Of a stretch of DNA of 64,000 bases, positions 1 through 14,241 are shown in pieces. The notes under the pieces are model-generated. The model had not been told where the DNA came from and ran no database searches. It saw nothing but the letters and a program-made list of their open reading frames with translations. How positions within the stretch are numbered: the first letter of the stretch is position 1; every line of letters begins with the position of its first letter. The DNA comes from Todiramphus chloris collaris (taxonomy: Eukaryota > Chordata > Aves > Coraciiformes > Alcedinidae), in the NCBI GenBank assembly GCA_025345505.1, contig JANVCC010000064.1:2549113-2613112 (forward strand), in the 5' to 3' direction. The position numbers and the translations under genes are program-made.

Positions 1-61
1 AGCTCTCTGAGTGGGCACGCTGTGTATTTCCCAGCAGCAGATATGAGGGATAAACATCGCT

Positions 62-282
62 GAAAGAGGGTAGATTTAGATTAGGTACTGGGGAGAAATT
101 CTTCACTGGAACAGGTTGCTCAGAGAAGTTGTGGATGCCCCTCCCGGGAAGAACTCAAGGCCAGGCTGGACAGTGCTCTGAACAACCTGGGCTAGTTGAA
201 GATGTCCCTGCCCGTGGCAGATGGGTTGGAACTCGATGATCTTTAAGGTCCCTTCCAACCCAAACCATCCTCTGTTTCTATA
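62..282 (+). mobile_element. CR1 LINE, 3' fragment
   Basis: This is a 5'-truncated CR1 non-LTR retrotransposon. It runs from the 'gagggtagatttagatta' segment through 'gaacaggttgctcagagaagttgtgg' to the terminal 'gatgatctttaaggtccc ttccaaccc' block. A short deletion removes the usual gagggtggtgaaacactg segment. It ends in a degenerate tail near 'ctgtttctat' instead of clean ATTCTATG repeats. The divergence suggests an old copy. No coding part of CR1 remains. Confidence 0.9.
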
Positions 283-2944
283 ACCCCGTGCGTGCTTTGG
301 CTCGGGAAGATTTCTCTTGGTTGGGTTGCTCTGGTAGAAACCAGAGGAGGGTCTGGTCCCATTGGCATTTGTGCAGCGAGCTGCTAAGTGGGAGCTCTTG
401 TGCCAGAGCTAACGCCTGACCTTTGGCGTCACCCTGAATTGCTGCACGTCGCTCGGGGTGAAATTCAGCCGTGACTTGGCTCTACTCGGGGAACTCGGTG
501 CAGATTTGCCGCTGTAGAACGGGGATCAAGCTCCTCTCCTTGACCAAAGCTGAACCCCATGCTGCAGGAGGCAAGGCTTTGGAGTCGGTAAATGGGGAGG
601 TAAAATTTCCCGAGCTGCTGGGAGAGGCTGCTGCGAGGCTGCTTTCTCCCCTTCGCCGTGCTCATTTGGTTCTGTTGTTGTGCAAATGTTTTAAAAATAA
701 CTAGGGTGAAAAAAAAATGAGAGTGCAGAGGGAAAGCACTGATAAACACAGCCTGAAATGCTGTTACAGGCAGAGTTTAGAGCCTGAAATCACCTCAAAT
801 GTATTCTGAATTACCTTGAGCATATTTAGACAGATCTATTTTTCATTGCAGGACATTAATGTACTGACTTGGGGGATTTTTTTTCTCTGCACAAACATTT
901 CTGTCGCACGCTGTGAGGAAGGAGTAATAGCCCTTCTTAGCACCAGGACAAGAAGAAGGACTTTGGGGAGGGAACGGCTGGGGAGATAGTCGGGGGCATG
1001 GCTGCGAGTCTGGACTCCGGGGGGTTAGTTTTTGCAGTGCAAACCAAGGGAAGCCAGAGCTTTGGTGCCAACTTGTGCTCTGGAGCCTTCTTTGATAAGG
1101 CCGAGAGTCAATTTTCTTACCTATCTTGTGCACTTTGTGAGGCTGTCACACTCTGCGCAGTGTCCCTGTCCCTAAAGGTTTGTGAATCCCTGCGATCTCC
1201 TTTCCAGGGGTTAGGGTTCGAGGTGCAGATCATCTCAACGGATATAGATAGTGGCAAATTAGTCTTTTTGTCCCAGGCTGGGTGCTGTGAGGACAGCCCC
1301 CCTCTGCCAGGCAGGGGCTCTATGCAGACCTCCGGGTGAATTCAGTAGGAGCTTTGAGCATCGTGCCTCCCAAATCCTGGTTTTGCAGCTGAATAAGCGG
1401 GTTGAGGTTGCAGCCCTTCCAGCTCTCGCCGCATCCGGCGGCGGGAGGATGCGGGAATGGAGATGCTCTGCAGGCTTGGATGGAGGAGGTGGAGGTTGCT
1501 GGAAAAAACCAGTGCAGCTGGTGGTCCGGAGATGGGTGGGAAGGTCTGTCTGAACAGCAGGTGAGGGGCAGGAGGAGCAGCACGGCAGATGTTGAGGGGC
1601 TGGCCCAGGCAGGTTTTTAGGAGAGGAGGAAGCAAAGGCACGCGAGCGAGACGCGCTTCTCCGGCGAGCTGCTCCTCCCCGCGCAGCCTCCTGCCAGGCT
1701 GGCTCTGCCGTGCCGGGAGGAGCTTTGCAGGGGGGGGGAAGAAAGGAGGAAGATTTATCCCGTTTCATTCGATAGCTCCAGCTCCTGGGCTTTGCTGGAG
1801 CAACTGGAGGGAGGGGATGGAGCCAGACTTCTCCTGGCTTCTGGCGTTTCCAGAAGGAGACAAGGCGAAAGGGGTATCTCTCTCCTCTGTGACTGGCTCG
1901 CTGCCTGCTTGGAGTAACTGTAAACCTTCCCTGTGTCCTCATGATTAATGACTGAGGCAAAGAAACACCGCGGCTGCTGCTCAGCTCCTGCGGTCAGCAG
2001 CCTCCCACCCATGCTGTGCCCGACTCCGGGGAGACCTGCCTTTCCTTGCCTATGGGACCTGGGGATTATCCTTGGATAACATCCTCGGCAGCCCGGTGGC
2101 ACACCTCAGGGCGAATATCCCTCTGGATATCACTGGGACTTAGATGTTGCCCTTTCCAGCATGGATTTAGGTGTGAAATCAGAGAGGCTCCTGCGGATGC
2201 CCTCTGGGCAAAGGCTGTAGCTGGGGGCGAATGCCGTGGGAGGTGGTTTGGCTCATCCCTGCTGTCCCCAGCACCGGGCAGGTGGCCAAGCAGATGACTT
2301 TACAGCAGTGATGAGCTGGTACTTAGCTGAAAACAGAGCAGCAAGCGACATGAAATCTCTCCTACTTTTTCCTCTTCCACTGTTGCTACTCCCTCTCCTG
2401 TTCCCGCGGTCGTACTGCATTTCTCTACTCCTCTCCCGTGGCCTGTCCGGGTCCTGTGCTCCTTCAGGTAGATGCTTGGTTTCTGCTTGGAGAAAGCTAA
2501 GAGATACAGTAAAAGTGGGAGGTTTTCCTCTCGTCCAGATACTTTCCCAATTAGGAAGAAAGATGGAGATGTAAATCAATAGGCAGCTTTAGAATTCTGC
2601 TGAAAAACCTCCTAAATGTTGAGTCTCCCTGCAAGTAGAATTTAAAGACAAAGTGGGAAGATGTTTCCCCATCTTTTAATCACTTGTGCTGCTCATTTGC
2701 CAAAAGGCTGGTTGGTTCCAGGCCAAACCGAGGTTTGTCAGCCTTGCCTTGCCCTCGGCTCCAACACTGCCATGCACCAACCTCCAAGGCTGCTGCTCTT
2801 GAGCTCTGCCCGATTCTCCTCTCCTCCATCCACCCATTGCAGGGCTAGCAGGGTCCTGAAGGGGCTGCTGGGTGGGCATCCACCTTCCTGGCTTCGGGAA
2901 CCGTAGTTTGAGACAGACCTGCAAATCAGTTTGTGGATGAACGC

Positions 2945-2968
2945 AAAAAAAAAAAAAAAAAAAAAAAA
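2945..2968 (+). repeat. A24 homopolymer
   Basis: A run of 24 As with no recognisable retroposon upstream. Confidence 0.9.
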
Positions 2969-5900
2969 GAAGTAAGAAATAGAGGTTTGGGTTTGTTTCG
3001 TTTTGTTTTCTTCCGTGAGTCAGTAAAGCCTCGGTCGGCAGCCAGGAGCGTGCCCTTAAGCTGGTGACCTTGGCGGTTATCAGTGCTGTCGGAGATCTTT
3101 ATTGCTTCCATCGTGCTTGCCAGGGATGAAGTTTTACTGGTGTTGGTGGCGTGGCTGCTCGCGACGTGACTCGTCTGGGCACTGCAGGGAGAGGGGGGTG
3201 GCACGAGGTGCCGAGCGCAGCTTTGGGAGCGGGGTGATGGGTTTTCAGCTATTTCACGCAGCCTGGTGCTGCGGCAGCATCCTCACTGCTGGCAGCCCCC
3301 AGCCCCTCTGTCCCCTCTGCGACCTCTTGGGATGGCTCCGTGCCTCGCAGACCTTCTCTTCCATCTCATCGGATAAAATGAGGTCAACTGGAGAAGGGTG
3401 TGGGGGCCACGCTGTTCCCTTGAGTCTGGAAGGGTCCAGCTTGTCTGGGGCAGAAGGATGGAGAACTTGAAGGTGTAGGGTGGAAGGAGACTGACAAGGA
3501 GGGAATTTGTCTCGACCCTGTGTTTGCCTCAGTCCCCTCGGGTTTCCCTTGTGGGAACTGGCTGCTGGTTGTTCCTGCTTAAAGGAGGCAACGATTTGTG
3601 AAGTAAAAGGCAAAGAAAGCATCAGTGTCAGGGAGACAAAAGGGAACATTAAAAACCAACCAGCTCCTCCAGAAGAAAACAGCGTGGTCTAAAGAAGGAT
3701 CCTTGAAAAATACAAGGCATGAGTCCGAAGGAAGGAAAAAAGGAGCATGCCAAATTCCCCTCTAATCCCCTCGACAACAGCCAGATAGAATGGGTTGCCA
3801 GACTTTCCCCTGAGCTTGTTTTGCTTTGGTCCGGAGATTTTTGCAAACTCTGCCATGCTGGGAATTTTAATCAGGGCCAGGGTCTTGTTTCATGGTGGTG
3901 TTTATAAATCTGAGTGGAGGAGAAGGTCCAGATTTTGCCCTTAAAAAGAAAAAAAAAAAACCCAAACCACACAACCAAAAAAAACCCAACAACAACAAAA
4001 GCAAACCGGAAAAAAAAGAAACCATCTCTGCTCCAGAGGGGAAGCTTACAAGCTGTTCCCATCCTCATTCTGTCCCGGCTGATGGAAAATCACCAGCGCT
4101 TGCCTCATGTAAATGGCACTTTATCCACTGGAAATGTGAATGCTGTCACCAGTGCCCAGGTCTGTCAAGCTTATCAGCTGAGCTAGTGAGACGGAGAGAT
4201 GCACCCAGTCCTGTTCACGCCAGGAGAGTGATAGATAATAACATTTTGAAGGGGGAGAAAAGGCAGCGAGGCTGACGGACGGGAATTAAGGCACCCTGTG
4301 GAAAGTCCATCGCTTATTCACTCCCAGTTCCATATTCAGGGGAAATGGCGTTTGCTTTCCAGTTACTTTTCTTTATTCCTTTCATGCTTTTTAGAAGTCA
4401 AGCCGGCAGAATTAATTCTCCTCTCCCCTCACTCCCACCTCTGCGTGTGTCACTCCTCGTTTGCACCTGTAACAGGGGCTGGCAGATTTACATCTGGGGC
4501 TTTGGGTGCCGAGAGGAAAGAGGGATTACTTTTGGCAGACGAAGCAAGTAGTGGCGTGGGAGCAAGGGATGCCCCAGGAGGCATTTGCAGTGGGTGGTGG
4601 GGATCCTCTTCCAGAAGAGCTGCTCGGGCAGGAGGCGTTGGTGTTTGAAGGTATCTGGGGCTGGGGGATGGCTGAACCGTGCTTGACAGACAGAAATCTG
4701 GTGATGGAGCTACCACCGAGTGCTTTGAAAGCAAGGCAAGCCATGTGGGATGGGAAGAGGCTCCAGCGGTGACTCTGGAGTGGCTTAAGGAGATGCTTTC
4801 CCAGCCTTAGGAGAGGGTAAATGGGAAGAAAGGAAGCCTGGAGATGGCTCAAGGCAAAAGAGGTCATCTGGGCAACGAAGCCCAGAAAAAGTCAAGTGTA
4901 AAAGTTGTGGTTTTTTGGGAATTCATCATGAACTTGGTGCCAACACGTGGATAAAAAGGAGGGTTTCAGTCTGCTGGGGAAGGGAGCGATGGCAGAAAAG
5001 GGCCGTTCCCGTGCCGCTCGCAGGGATCTCTCCTCAACTAGCGTCGTGCCCCAGCCCTCTGAGGGATTATTAATGCAGATCAGAGCTGCTTTTCCATATG
5101 TATGATCCTGAAATACCTTCTTCCCGAGCGAACCTCCAGCACGAGCACGATCGTGTAATGAGTTAAACGGCTTGTTCGCAGTTCCACTAAAAGCAAATGG
5201 ACTGGGAATTTGTTTTAAAAAAACTGGACAGAGCTTTATCGGCCAATTAATCAGAATGTATAATGGATAAATTAAAGGGCAGAGTCAAGCGAGGCTGCCA
5301 AATAAAAACCAATAAAGTGCAATCTGCAAAATGGACATGACATTATGGGATGCCGCGCCACAGAAGCGGAGAGGGGAGGACGGCACGTGGCCTTGGGCCT
5401 GAAGTGCATGATGGGCTCCCCGGGTCTCCTCAGCTTCCCAAGTCTTGGAAGGTGACCCATCTTGTGCTCGGGTAACTCGGCGTTCAAAGCAGGAGAAGCA
5501 TTGCAGCTTCAGGGGCATCCCCACCCCCCTGGGAAACTGGAACGAGACACCGGTTGGGTCAGTGACCACTGGAGATTACGGAGCCTCTGCAGAAATTCAG
5601 ATGAATTTAGGACCTGGAGCCTTCGTGGGCAGCCCCGTGGGCCCAAGGGGTGAATTTTGCAGCACGCACGGGACCGGTTTTTTTTGCCTTTTTTTATTGA
5701 CAGTGCCAGAAATAGCAGCATTTGGGGTCCCTGGGCATTACAGTAACTGCTCCGCTGCTTTTATGGGTAAAGCCCGTTCTTCCAAGGAGCTCAGGCAGGG
5801 GGCTAAAAGGAAGAGCTGGCAATCGTAGAAATGAGTTGGAGGAGCTAATTTCCTCCCAAGCTGTGCAAACTCTCCACACTCGATCAGACACTCCAACGAC

Positions 5901-8900
5901 CGCGCAGAGCTGCGCGCGGCTCCTTAGGCAGCACCGGCCCCTCCGGCTGCGGGGAGGCATCGGGATTGACGATCCTCCTCCCTGCACACTTCCACGGATG
6001 GGGAATTTTCTCCCCGACAGATAAACCCAAGCGGTAAATTGACTTTACAGGTTGGGCTGGGGGGCTCGGCTGGGGGATGGGAGGAGGGTACTTTCCTTCC
6101 AGGCTGAGCTCCCCAGCTGCGCTCCCGCTGCACAGCCAAGTTGTGTGTGTCCTCTAAATTTAAAACCCAACAAAACAGTATCATGCTAGTCATAAAATCC
6201 CTCCAGGTGAATGCAGCTCCGTCTTGCTTCCTGGGAAAACGAGGCGGCATCTGCTTCTCATGCACCGGGCATCGACTCGCAGCACACGCTGGGGCCGCTT
6301 CCAGGTCACTTGGCACATCACAAGTGTTTGATGCATCCTCTGAAGGGACAACAAAGGTGTGAACCTGTCAGGAAGCAAAACCACAAATAACCAGAAATAG
6401 ATTTTTAGTTGATTTTTTTTTTTTTTTTAAATATTTTTTTTAAGTGGAAGTGTAAAAAGAAATAAGTAAATCATGAAAGCACTTCCTTTGGACCTTCACT
6501 AGCTCAATACCAGCGGGGCGATAGCAGCACCAGGGCACTGTGGGCAAGGAGGGAGAAATATTTGAATTATTTGAAGCAGTATTTAGTTTGCTGAGCAACG
6601 GAGCCGATGGAGAGGAGGGGATGAGAGCATCGGCCGTGCCTTTTCTTGGGGAGCTTTGGATGCCAGACTGATCCCGCTGTGCGTGTTCCGTGGCGTTGCT
6701 CCCCGCAGACAAACTTCCATAAGGAAATCTTCTAGTTGAGAGACGAGGCCAAATCCTGACAAACATATTGTTTGTGAGCAAACACCGACAGCTAGCTTCT
6801 CAGCTGCTGCTTGTGATACAGCCATGTGGTGACTTCCACCGAGCTATATCAAATCCTCGCCTGTCTCGATGTGCATCAGCTATTAACATCTTGCTCCTGA
6901 CGATGCCGCTGCGGGTTGAGCCAGTGATGTATCTGAGGGTACTGGTGGAGCTGAGTACCCCTGTGCAAGCCACCACTCTTGTCCATTTTGCTCCTGTGAG
7001 CAGCGAGGTGGTGGCATCCCGGCGTTGGAGGGGGGTTGCAGGGTGAGGAGAGAGCTGGAGTCCCTTTGGGATTGCAGTGGTAAAGGGAGGGGAGGTGCTG
7101 GCACCCGTGTCTTGCAGAAGGACGTGGTGCTGGTCCCCTCCTGCCTGCAGACGGGCAGAGTGACAGCACTGCCTGCTCTCCTTTCCTGCCCTGAGCTGCA
7201 AAGAGGTTTCTAAATGCCATTACAAAGCATCTCCCGGCTCTCATGGAGGTGCTTGTGGCCAAAGGTTGGTGGGTGCTGAGCACCCCTATCTTCCTGAGCA
7301 TCAGCCCCACAGACAGCTTCAGTGATGAGCTTTTCCTGAATATGGGGGCTCTCAGGATGAGTCTCCACAACTGGCTCTGCTTCTCAGAAGCGAAGAGGAT
7401 TTGCCCAGCGAGAGAGCGAACCTTAAACAGCACATTTGCTCGCGAATCACGACCGTTTCCGTGCGCCCGGGCCAAGCTTTGCGTCGTGTTTGGGGACAGC
7501 AGAGACTGGGGGGGCTTGCTCAGCAAGGGAACAGCCCCGTTGGGTGCAAATGTCCTTCCTCACGAAGCGCAGGGAGGAGCAAAGAGCAGAGAGGCTTTGG
7601 GTGCTGTTGCATCTTCCTCCGCTCGCGGCAGAAGATGCTCTTTGCAGGAGGTGATGCTCCTTGCAGCAGGTGATGCTCTGTGCAGGAGATGCTCTTCTTT
7701 GCCCATCTCCATCCATCTGCTGAGGGAGGAATAGCTCCTCGCTTGCTCTAGAGCAGCTTTCCTCTGTGCAGGCTCTTCCTGGAGCTTCTGCAGCGAGGTG
7801 GGCGAGCCGACGGCTGCAGCGGCAGGGAGAGCAGCGTGGGAGAGGGTTGGAGCCTAGCAAATCTGGGCATGTTTTCTTCTTTTGGACAAATAGCTTATTC
7901 TCTGAGAATTCAGTTGTGGGTCGGCCAGCGCCATCTGTGAAGCCCTGCCAAATCTGGTGCAGAGTTTCAGCCAAGAAAGAAAGAAAGAAAAGGAAAAATT
8001 AAAAAGCCTGGAAAACGTCCATTTTCAAAACCACTTTGCAAAACAAACATTTCAGGTCTTTCTTTCCAAAGTATGTTTTCTGTTGACATTTGCCCGTTTA
8101 ATAATATATATTTTTAAAGGGTTTGGAGAAGATGACCTCACGTACTTAGGTTATTTGACTTGTTTCTTCTGTGTGGGAAATATTTTTGCTCCCGGACACA
8201 AAGCTACAGGAAAAGCAGATCCAGTCTGCACAGGGACCTGTTTGGTGCCTGCACAGTGGCTGTTGCAACCTGGCCCCATCCAGACCAGGGTCTACAAGTC
8301 TGTGGTGGGATGGTCTAAGGACTGACTACTGGTTCAACATCTGCTCCAGCTCTTAAGCTGAAAATTGAAACTGGGAGCCTTGGGTTGCAAAAATGAACTG
8401 GGTTTGCTGTTTCAAAAGGAGATGGATCTTCTGGATGAGCTGAGATCCATCTGGCTTGTGTTTCCACTCCCCCTTTCACTACTGCTCTTCCCTGGTGTCT
8501 CCTCTTCTTCATCAGCTTTGCTTACCCATCTCCTTTTCTGCGAGAGCCGTGAGCCCCAGAACACTGTTGCCAATCCTTTCTCACTATCAGATGTTAATGT
8601 GCACGAGGGAACGACTGGGAGTGGTTGCCAACATCTGGGGCCACACTCTCACGACCATAAGTGGGCAGAATCATGTTGTAAATTCAGTTGCATTGGACTT
8701 CTTAGACATCATCCTGTTGAACCTCCTGCAGATGTGGAAGTCAGGCCCATAGCACCGGGGTTAGTTTGCCTCATGCTTTTAAAACTTCCCGACCTGCAAA
8801 CCATGGGGCATCCCGGTAAAACACACCTCCGGACCAGGGAATGAGAGGAGGCCTCAGAGTCATCAGCTTGCTAGAGCAGTTTATTTGGCTAAATATGCCA

Positions 8901-9484
8901 TTGATTTGTTTGGGCTGCATTCCGACTGTGTGGGCTTTGGAAGTCAATACAACTCCAGTCCTCCTCTCCACGCTCGGTAATTGCTGGGTGGGAGAGGACA
9001 TTTGGAAAGCACAACGCTGAGCGCGTGAGCAGCAGGCGATGGGAGGGTCGTCACCAGGAGCAGAACAGGGTGAAGGCTTCAGCGGGTGTTGCACGGGTTG
9101 GAGAGCAGAGGGAGGAGGAAGCAAGTGACAGTGCCACGTTTCCACGTTGCTCAAGGAAGGTGAGGGAGAGGTGGAGTTGTGTCCGCTTTGCTCCCGCTCA
9201 TCGTGTCTGCGAGTCTGTACTTTTGGAGTATTGCAAGTCTCCATCAGCTCAGCTCTGTCCCATGAGGTGATGACCTCTGAGAATTTTAGATGCTGGCTGG
9301 AGAGGCAGTGGTGTCCAGTGGAGACTCTGCCTGGAAACAGAGAGACCCTGGGCTGTCTCCACGTGCTTTCCCTTCCCTCCACTGTGCCGTGCTGAGCGTG
9401 ATGAGGTTTAGTCCCCGATCTGGATGCTATCCTGCCCCCCAGTGCAAATCCACTCCCAGCATCATGGTTACTGGCTATGCCACG

Positions 9485-9565
9485 TGACTGTACACTTCTG
9501 GGTGACTATACCCCTCTGGGTGACTATACCCCTCTGGGTGACTGTACCCTTCTAGGTGACTATAC
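9485..9565. repeat. 18-bp minisatellite, about 4.5 copies
   Basis: Units read tgactatacccctctggg with few substitutions. Because the unit is a multiple of three, it keeps a frame open and produces a repetitive peptide in translation, but nothing supports coding. Confidence 0.9.
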
Positions 9566-12058
9566 TAACCCCAGAGTAAAGCGTCATGGGTGGCAGTGGC
9601 TGCTGTTTAGCAGCTGGTTAGAGCCAAGGGCACAGTCAAGTGGGACTGGTTTTTCTTTTCCCTTTCTCTTAGGAGATGCCACTGAAAGCAGACAACTGTA
9701 AATACTCCGTTCTCTCCCATAGAAATGCAGGGTTTTCATCAGACACCTGCAAGTCCTCCTCGCCAGCACAACGCAGAGCTCCCCAAACCTGTTCAAAACA
9801 GAGGCAGGAGTATCTAAAAAACCCGAATATTGCTTTGAAAATAAATCTTTTAGACAACTTCAGGCAGCACATGGGTGGGTTTGCTGTGCCCCTCCACACA
9901 CCCATTTTTCCAAGCTCATCGCGAGCATCACCTCGGCATCCCTGCTTGCAGGCAAGGGCCGTGCTGCTTTTGCGGGGAGATTTCTCTCTCCTACACTGTG
10001 CAATTAGTGTATATTTAGAATAACCCACTCGTGTCGTGCGGGAGGGATGGATTTGAAGCCTCTCCTGCCACTTGTAGGAAGAAGGGGTTGGGCTGGGTGC
10101 TGCTGGGAGCAGGCAGGTTATTCCTTTTACCTCATATCCAAGGCCAGCTGCTGATCTCGGAGCTTCACCTCTGCCCTCTTAAAAGCAGGAGGTATACACA
10201 AAATATTTGCATTTTGAATGCCTCCCCCACCCCAGGAACGCTGCGCGGGGAGAGCGTCGCGACGCGGGCGGACGAGGCTCTTGTCCCGCGCGGTCGCTGA
10301 TTTACAGCGCTCTGCATTCACACGTGGGTTGGGTTTCTTTTAAATGCTGGTGCTTCTTAGCTGCCTTCCATCTCGCGTCACCGTCGCTTCCACGATTGCC
10401 GAGGAATAGATGCAATTAAAAAACCAAAATGAAACAGCATCTCCCTAGAAGGGAGAGAAATAAAGAGCGGCGCTTGTGCTGCTGCTTCTCGCCCCTCCTC
10501 GCTGGGCTTGCTGCAGCCTTTCTCCATCTCAATCTATTCCCTCAGCAGCTTTTAGTCTCTCTTTGCTGGTGCTGGAGCACAAATAAAGTATGTAACAAGA
10601 GTCTTTCAGGTCCATTAGAAACGCAGAGGGAAGTAGTCAATGTTAGCCAAAGGAAGCCAGCAAAGGATGCAGCCGTCAGGGTTGAAGAAAAACCACTTCC
10701 AGGCAGGGATTTGGTCCTAATTAAATTAAATTTGCGATTTCTGCCACTCATTCCTGAGCGAATCTGGAAAAAAAAAAAAAAAACCAATAAAACGAAACCC
10801 AAAACACAACTTTAAAAATAAATATATAAATAAAAGAAAACAACAAACCCCACCAAAAAAAAACTAATAATGCAGGTTGTGGGTGTTGCTGACGCTGCGA
10901 TTTGCTGCAGTTGTTCACCTATTTATCGGAGCGCCTGCATTTCTACCTCTGCCAGAGCCCTTTGGAGATGCCTCCTTCCCTTTGATGCTGTGATTGATTC
11001 CCCCAAGGGACAGGCGAACGCTACCTCGGGAAGCAATTTAAGATTATTTTTAGCTTTTTGAGCACCGAGGGGGATTCCACAGGTAAAGCTGAGCCCTGCC
11101 TGCCTTAACCCCTCCATCCCCAGCACCGTGGGTTTGGGGGGAGGATGGCAAAGCTTAGGAGAACAGGATCATTTTCATCAAGTTAGGGATCCTTATAGCT
11201 CACCCCCAGAGCCGTGATCCGTGGGGAATCACGGAGCATTTGTAGGCAGAGGTGCTGCCCCGAGAGAGCACTTGGAGGCACCGACGCGAAGCGGGGAGGA
11301 GGAAGAGGAGGGATGGAGGAAATCTGCTCTTGCAAAGGGCAGATTGTTTAGAAACACCAGGAGTTGAGACTGGGAGTGGTGCTTGCGCTGATGGCGACAA
11401 CAACGAAAATCATTTGGGTTCAGCTCGCAAACGAAACGTTTCCAAATGTCACTGGATTTAAAATCCGGGAAAATATTCGGACTGGATTTGACTCTTTTGC
11501 CTCGACAAAATCCAAGTAGTCTGCTGTTTGCTTTTGAGCTTTCAGATTTGCAGCTGATATAAAGTAAATGTAAAGGAAAGGTTGCAGCGAAAGACTGTTT
11601 TAAACAGAAGAGCTTTGGATTAAAAACCAGAACAAAAAGGCAGGTGAATTGGCGTCTTCGTGGAGATACACTGGTGCAAAATCAGCACTGAATAACAGAA
11701 ATAGCACTTTTCTGCAGAGCATCATCCATCCCTGATGATGAGATGGAGAGAGGGAGGGGAGCCAGAGCTCCTGGGTGCTTTTCCAAACTCGGGGAAAGGC
11801 TTGGGCTTGAGCCAGAGCTTCTGGATGGGCTTTTGAGCCCAGCTCAGCAAGCAGTGGACACTATTCCCATCACCCGGCGCGATGCAGGAATGTGGAGAGG
11901 AGCACGGACCAGGCTGGCAGGGGAGATGCTCAGCTCCTGCCCTCTCCCAGCCCCGCTTTGCCCCTTCCCAAAACACCAGCTTGCCTCAGGATGGATTTTT
12001 CCCATCCTCTGGAGCTGGCCTTCATGGTGGCGAGCCCGTTGAGGGTGTGAGCGAGGCT

Positions 12059-12172
12059 GCTCTAATTGGCAGGGAAATCGGTCCCGAAATGTCACAGGAA
12101 GATTTATATCGCAGCCTCTCCAGGTGCTAATTGTGCTATAGGCTCTTGGATAATGGCTCCCGGAGAAAATAA
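12059..12172 (+). repeat. Duplicated non-coding element, copy 1
   Basis: This sequence of about 115 bp recurs at 15292-15410 in the same orientation. Shared blocks include 'gctctaattggc', 'ggtccc.aaatgtca', 'agatttat', 'agcctctccaggt.ctaatt' and 'ataatggctcc'. Differences are spread along the length and include a small indel, so this is not a recent duplication. No transposon family was recognised. Confidence 0.75.
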
Positions 12173-14108
12173 TCCCAGGCTCTCCCACGCTCTCTTCCCT
12201 CCCTCCACTGTCTTCTTTTTCCCTTTTTAATTCTCCAAACTCTTGCAGGGCTGGGAGGCTTTGGGAGGGGTGAGTTCTAGCGATGTCCGCTGCCCATCCT
12301 GCGGCAAATACAGGAGAGGGTTTAGTGGGAGTGGGGAATGATAGAAAATGTCGTTGCAGATGTGACTTAAGGATGGGATGGAGCTTTTCAGTATTGCCAG
12401 CACAGGAAATCTTGTAGATGGATTAGAAATATGGCAGGGGGAGGCTTCCCAGCAAGCACCCTGCACTGGGGCACGGAGCTTCGCAGCTCTGATAAGGAGA
12501 GAACCCCCAAATTTCCTCCCTGCAAGAAAGAAAAACCCTCAGTCAGCCTCCAGAGTAGAAGGAGGTTATGGGAACGAGCCACCCCTGATGGGTTTGATCC
12601 CAGTCCCACCCGAACCAGGCTGATTTCAGTGGTCCCGAGCAAAGAAGGGAGGGAGGTCCTGGACGTAATCAATGATAGGCTTTTGTCAAACAGGACAAGC
12701 TGTTTCCTTCCCCCAGCTGAAACAACAGTATTGATCTTCTCAGTCAGCTACACAAAGACCACCTGCATTAATCTGATTTCGTGGGGATTTAGCTGGTGCA
12801 GGACTGAACTTGTTACTGGTCTAATCTCATTCCAGCAACACATCGCTGCCTATTGAAATAGTTTTCCTTTCCCCCCCTGCCCTCTGCTATCCCAGTCTCT
12901 TTGGATCAGACTTTTCCTGGACAGTTCGATATTTGGTTTTGCATCTTTTCAATGTGTTGGGGATTTTTTCCACACTGGAAAAAAAGAATCCCCCCAAATT
13001 CCATCCCAACCATGCCCAGTGCTCCCAGCAGTCCCCATACCCATCTGCTTTTAGCCTTGCATCCCGGATTTTGGACCACATCCGCTTAGTTCTCCCTTAT
13101 TTACACAAGCTCTGGTGGCATCCCTGGGTGTTCCTGCACAAGGAGGAGATGCCAGCAACTGCTGTGGCTTTGTAAGCCTCGTGCTGCTGACTCCTCCTGC
13201 TCCCAGCCCTTTCCCAGAAGCTGCTGGTCCACAAATCTCACCTCCCCTGGAGGTGAGGGGTGAGGTGGGAGAGCTGGGGTTGTGGCTACAGCACCAGCTT
13301 ACCTGCTGATCAGTGATGCAGCAGAGCTGGGAGACCTGATGGGTTTTCTCCCCTCCAGATGGTGAATGCTATGAAAAGTACATGAGTATCAGGGGAGGGA
13401 AGATCAAACACCATATTTTTGGTGCTTCTGCTGGAGGCTGGGGAGCTGCTAGGACCGACCGGCGAGAGGCAAATTAAAACCTTGTGTTAATTCCATTAAC
13501 TGTGATCATCATCTCACCAGGGAGGAATTTAACCACTCGCCATTAGTATTATCATAGACCAAAGGTTGCATCAAGATGCCCATGCACCATTAACTCGACC
13601 CCGGAGCGGCGATGCCGCGTGATCCGGCCCCGCTCGAGCCTTCTCTGCCTCGCTTTTGCCTTGTGGGATGAACCCACAGCCCCTCCAGCCCTTCTCCTGC
13701 CCCCTCTCCGGGCCAGGGGAGCTGGGAAGGTGTTCAAAGGCAACACGAGGCACCGATTTCTATTGCCAAGCGACTGGTTCTGCCTTTAGTGCCCTTACTG
13801 CCTGCACAGCTGGACAGCTGTGCTCGTGGCTGGCGGGGCTGAACTCCTGGGTCTTGCTGAGGAACCAAGCTTAAATACGTCCTACGCAGCCCGTTGTCAT
13901 TGGTAGCTCGACTTTTCTGTTTCAAAGTTGGTGGCTGGTGGGAACTCTGGGGGTTTGGGTCTTTGCTGAACTCGGTTTGTGTGCTCAGGGAGGTGGGTGT
14001 GTTTTAGATGTGCTGACGTCGGCTTTCTGTGGTGGCTTTATCTCTTTGTTCAGTCCTTTTCCTTTGGAAGGGTGGGCAGGACTCCTGCTTATTTCAAAAT
14101 TCATCCGT

Positions 14109-14241
14109 AAGATAGAGCCAGGCTTTCCCCACCAAAGATAGAGCCAGGCTTTCCCNNNNNNNNNNAAGATAGAGCCAGGCTTTCCCCACCAAAGATAGAG
14201 CCAGGCTTTCCCCACCAAGATAGAGCCAGGCTTTCCCCACC
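14109..14241. repeat. Minisatellite, unit about 25 bp, with N gap
   Basis: Five visible tandem copies of a unit reading aagatagagccaggctttcc plus ccacc surround a run of ten Ns at 14156-14165. The copies are nearly identical, differing mainly by one A, so the array is young or homogenised and the true copy number is unknown. Confidence 0.95.

Noticed and set aside
1259..1960. 233-codon minus-strand frame
   Set aside because: It is rich in P, S, R and A as expected from GC-rich non-coding DNA, with overlapping open frames in other phases and no domain.
6876..7526. 216-codon minus-strand frame
   Set aside because: Competes with equally long frames in other phases; no family resemblance and no signal sequence or exon structure.
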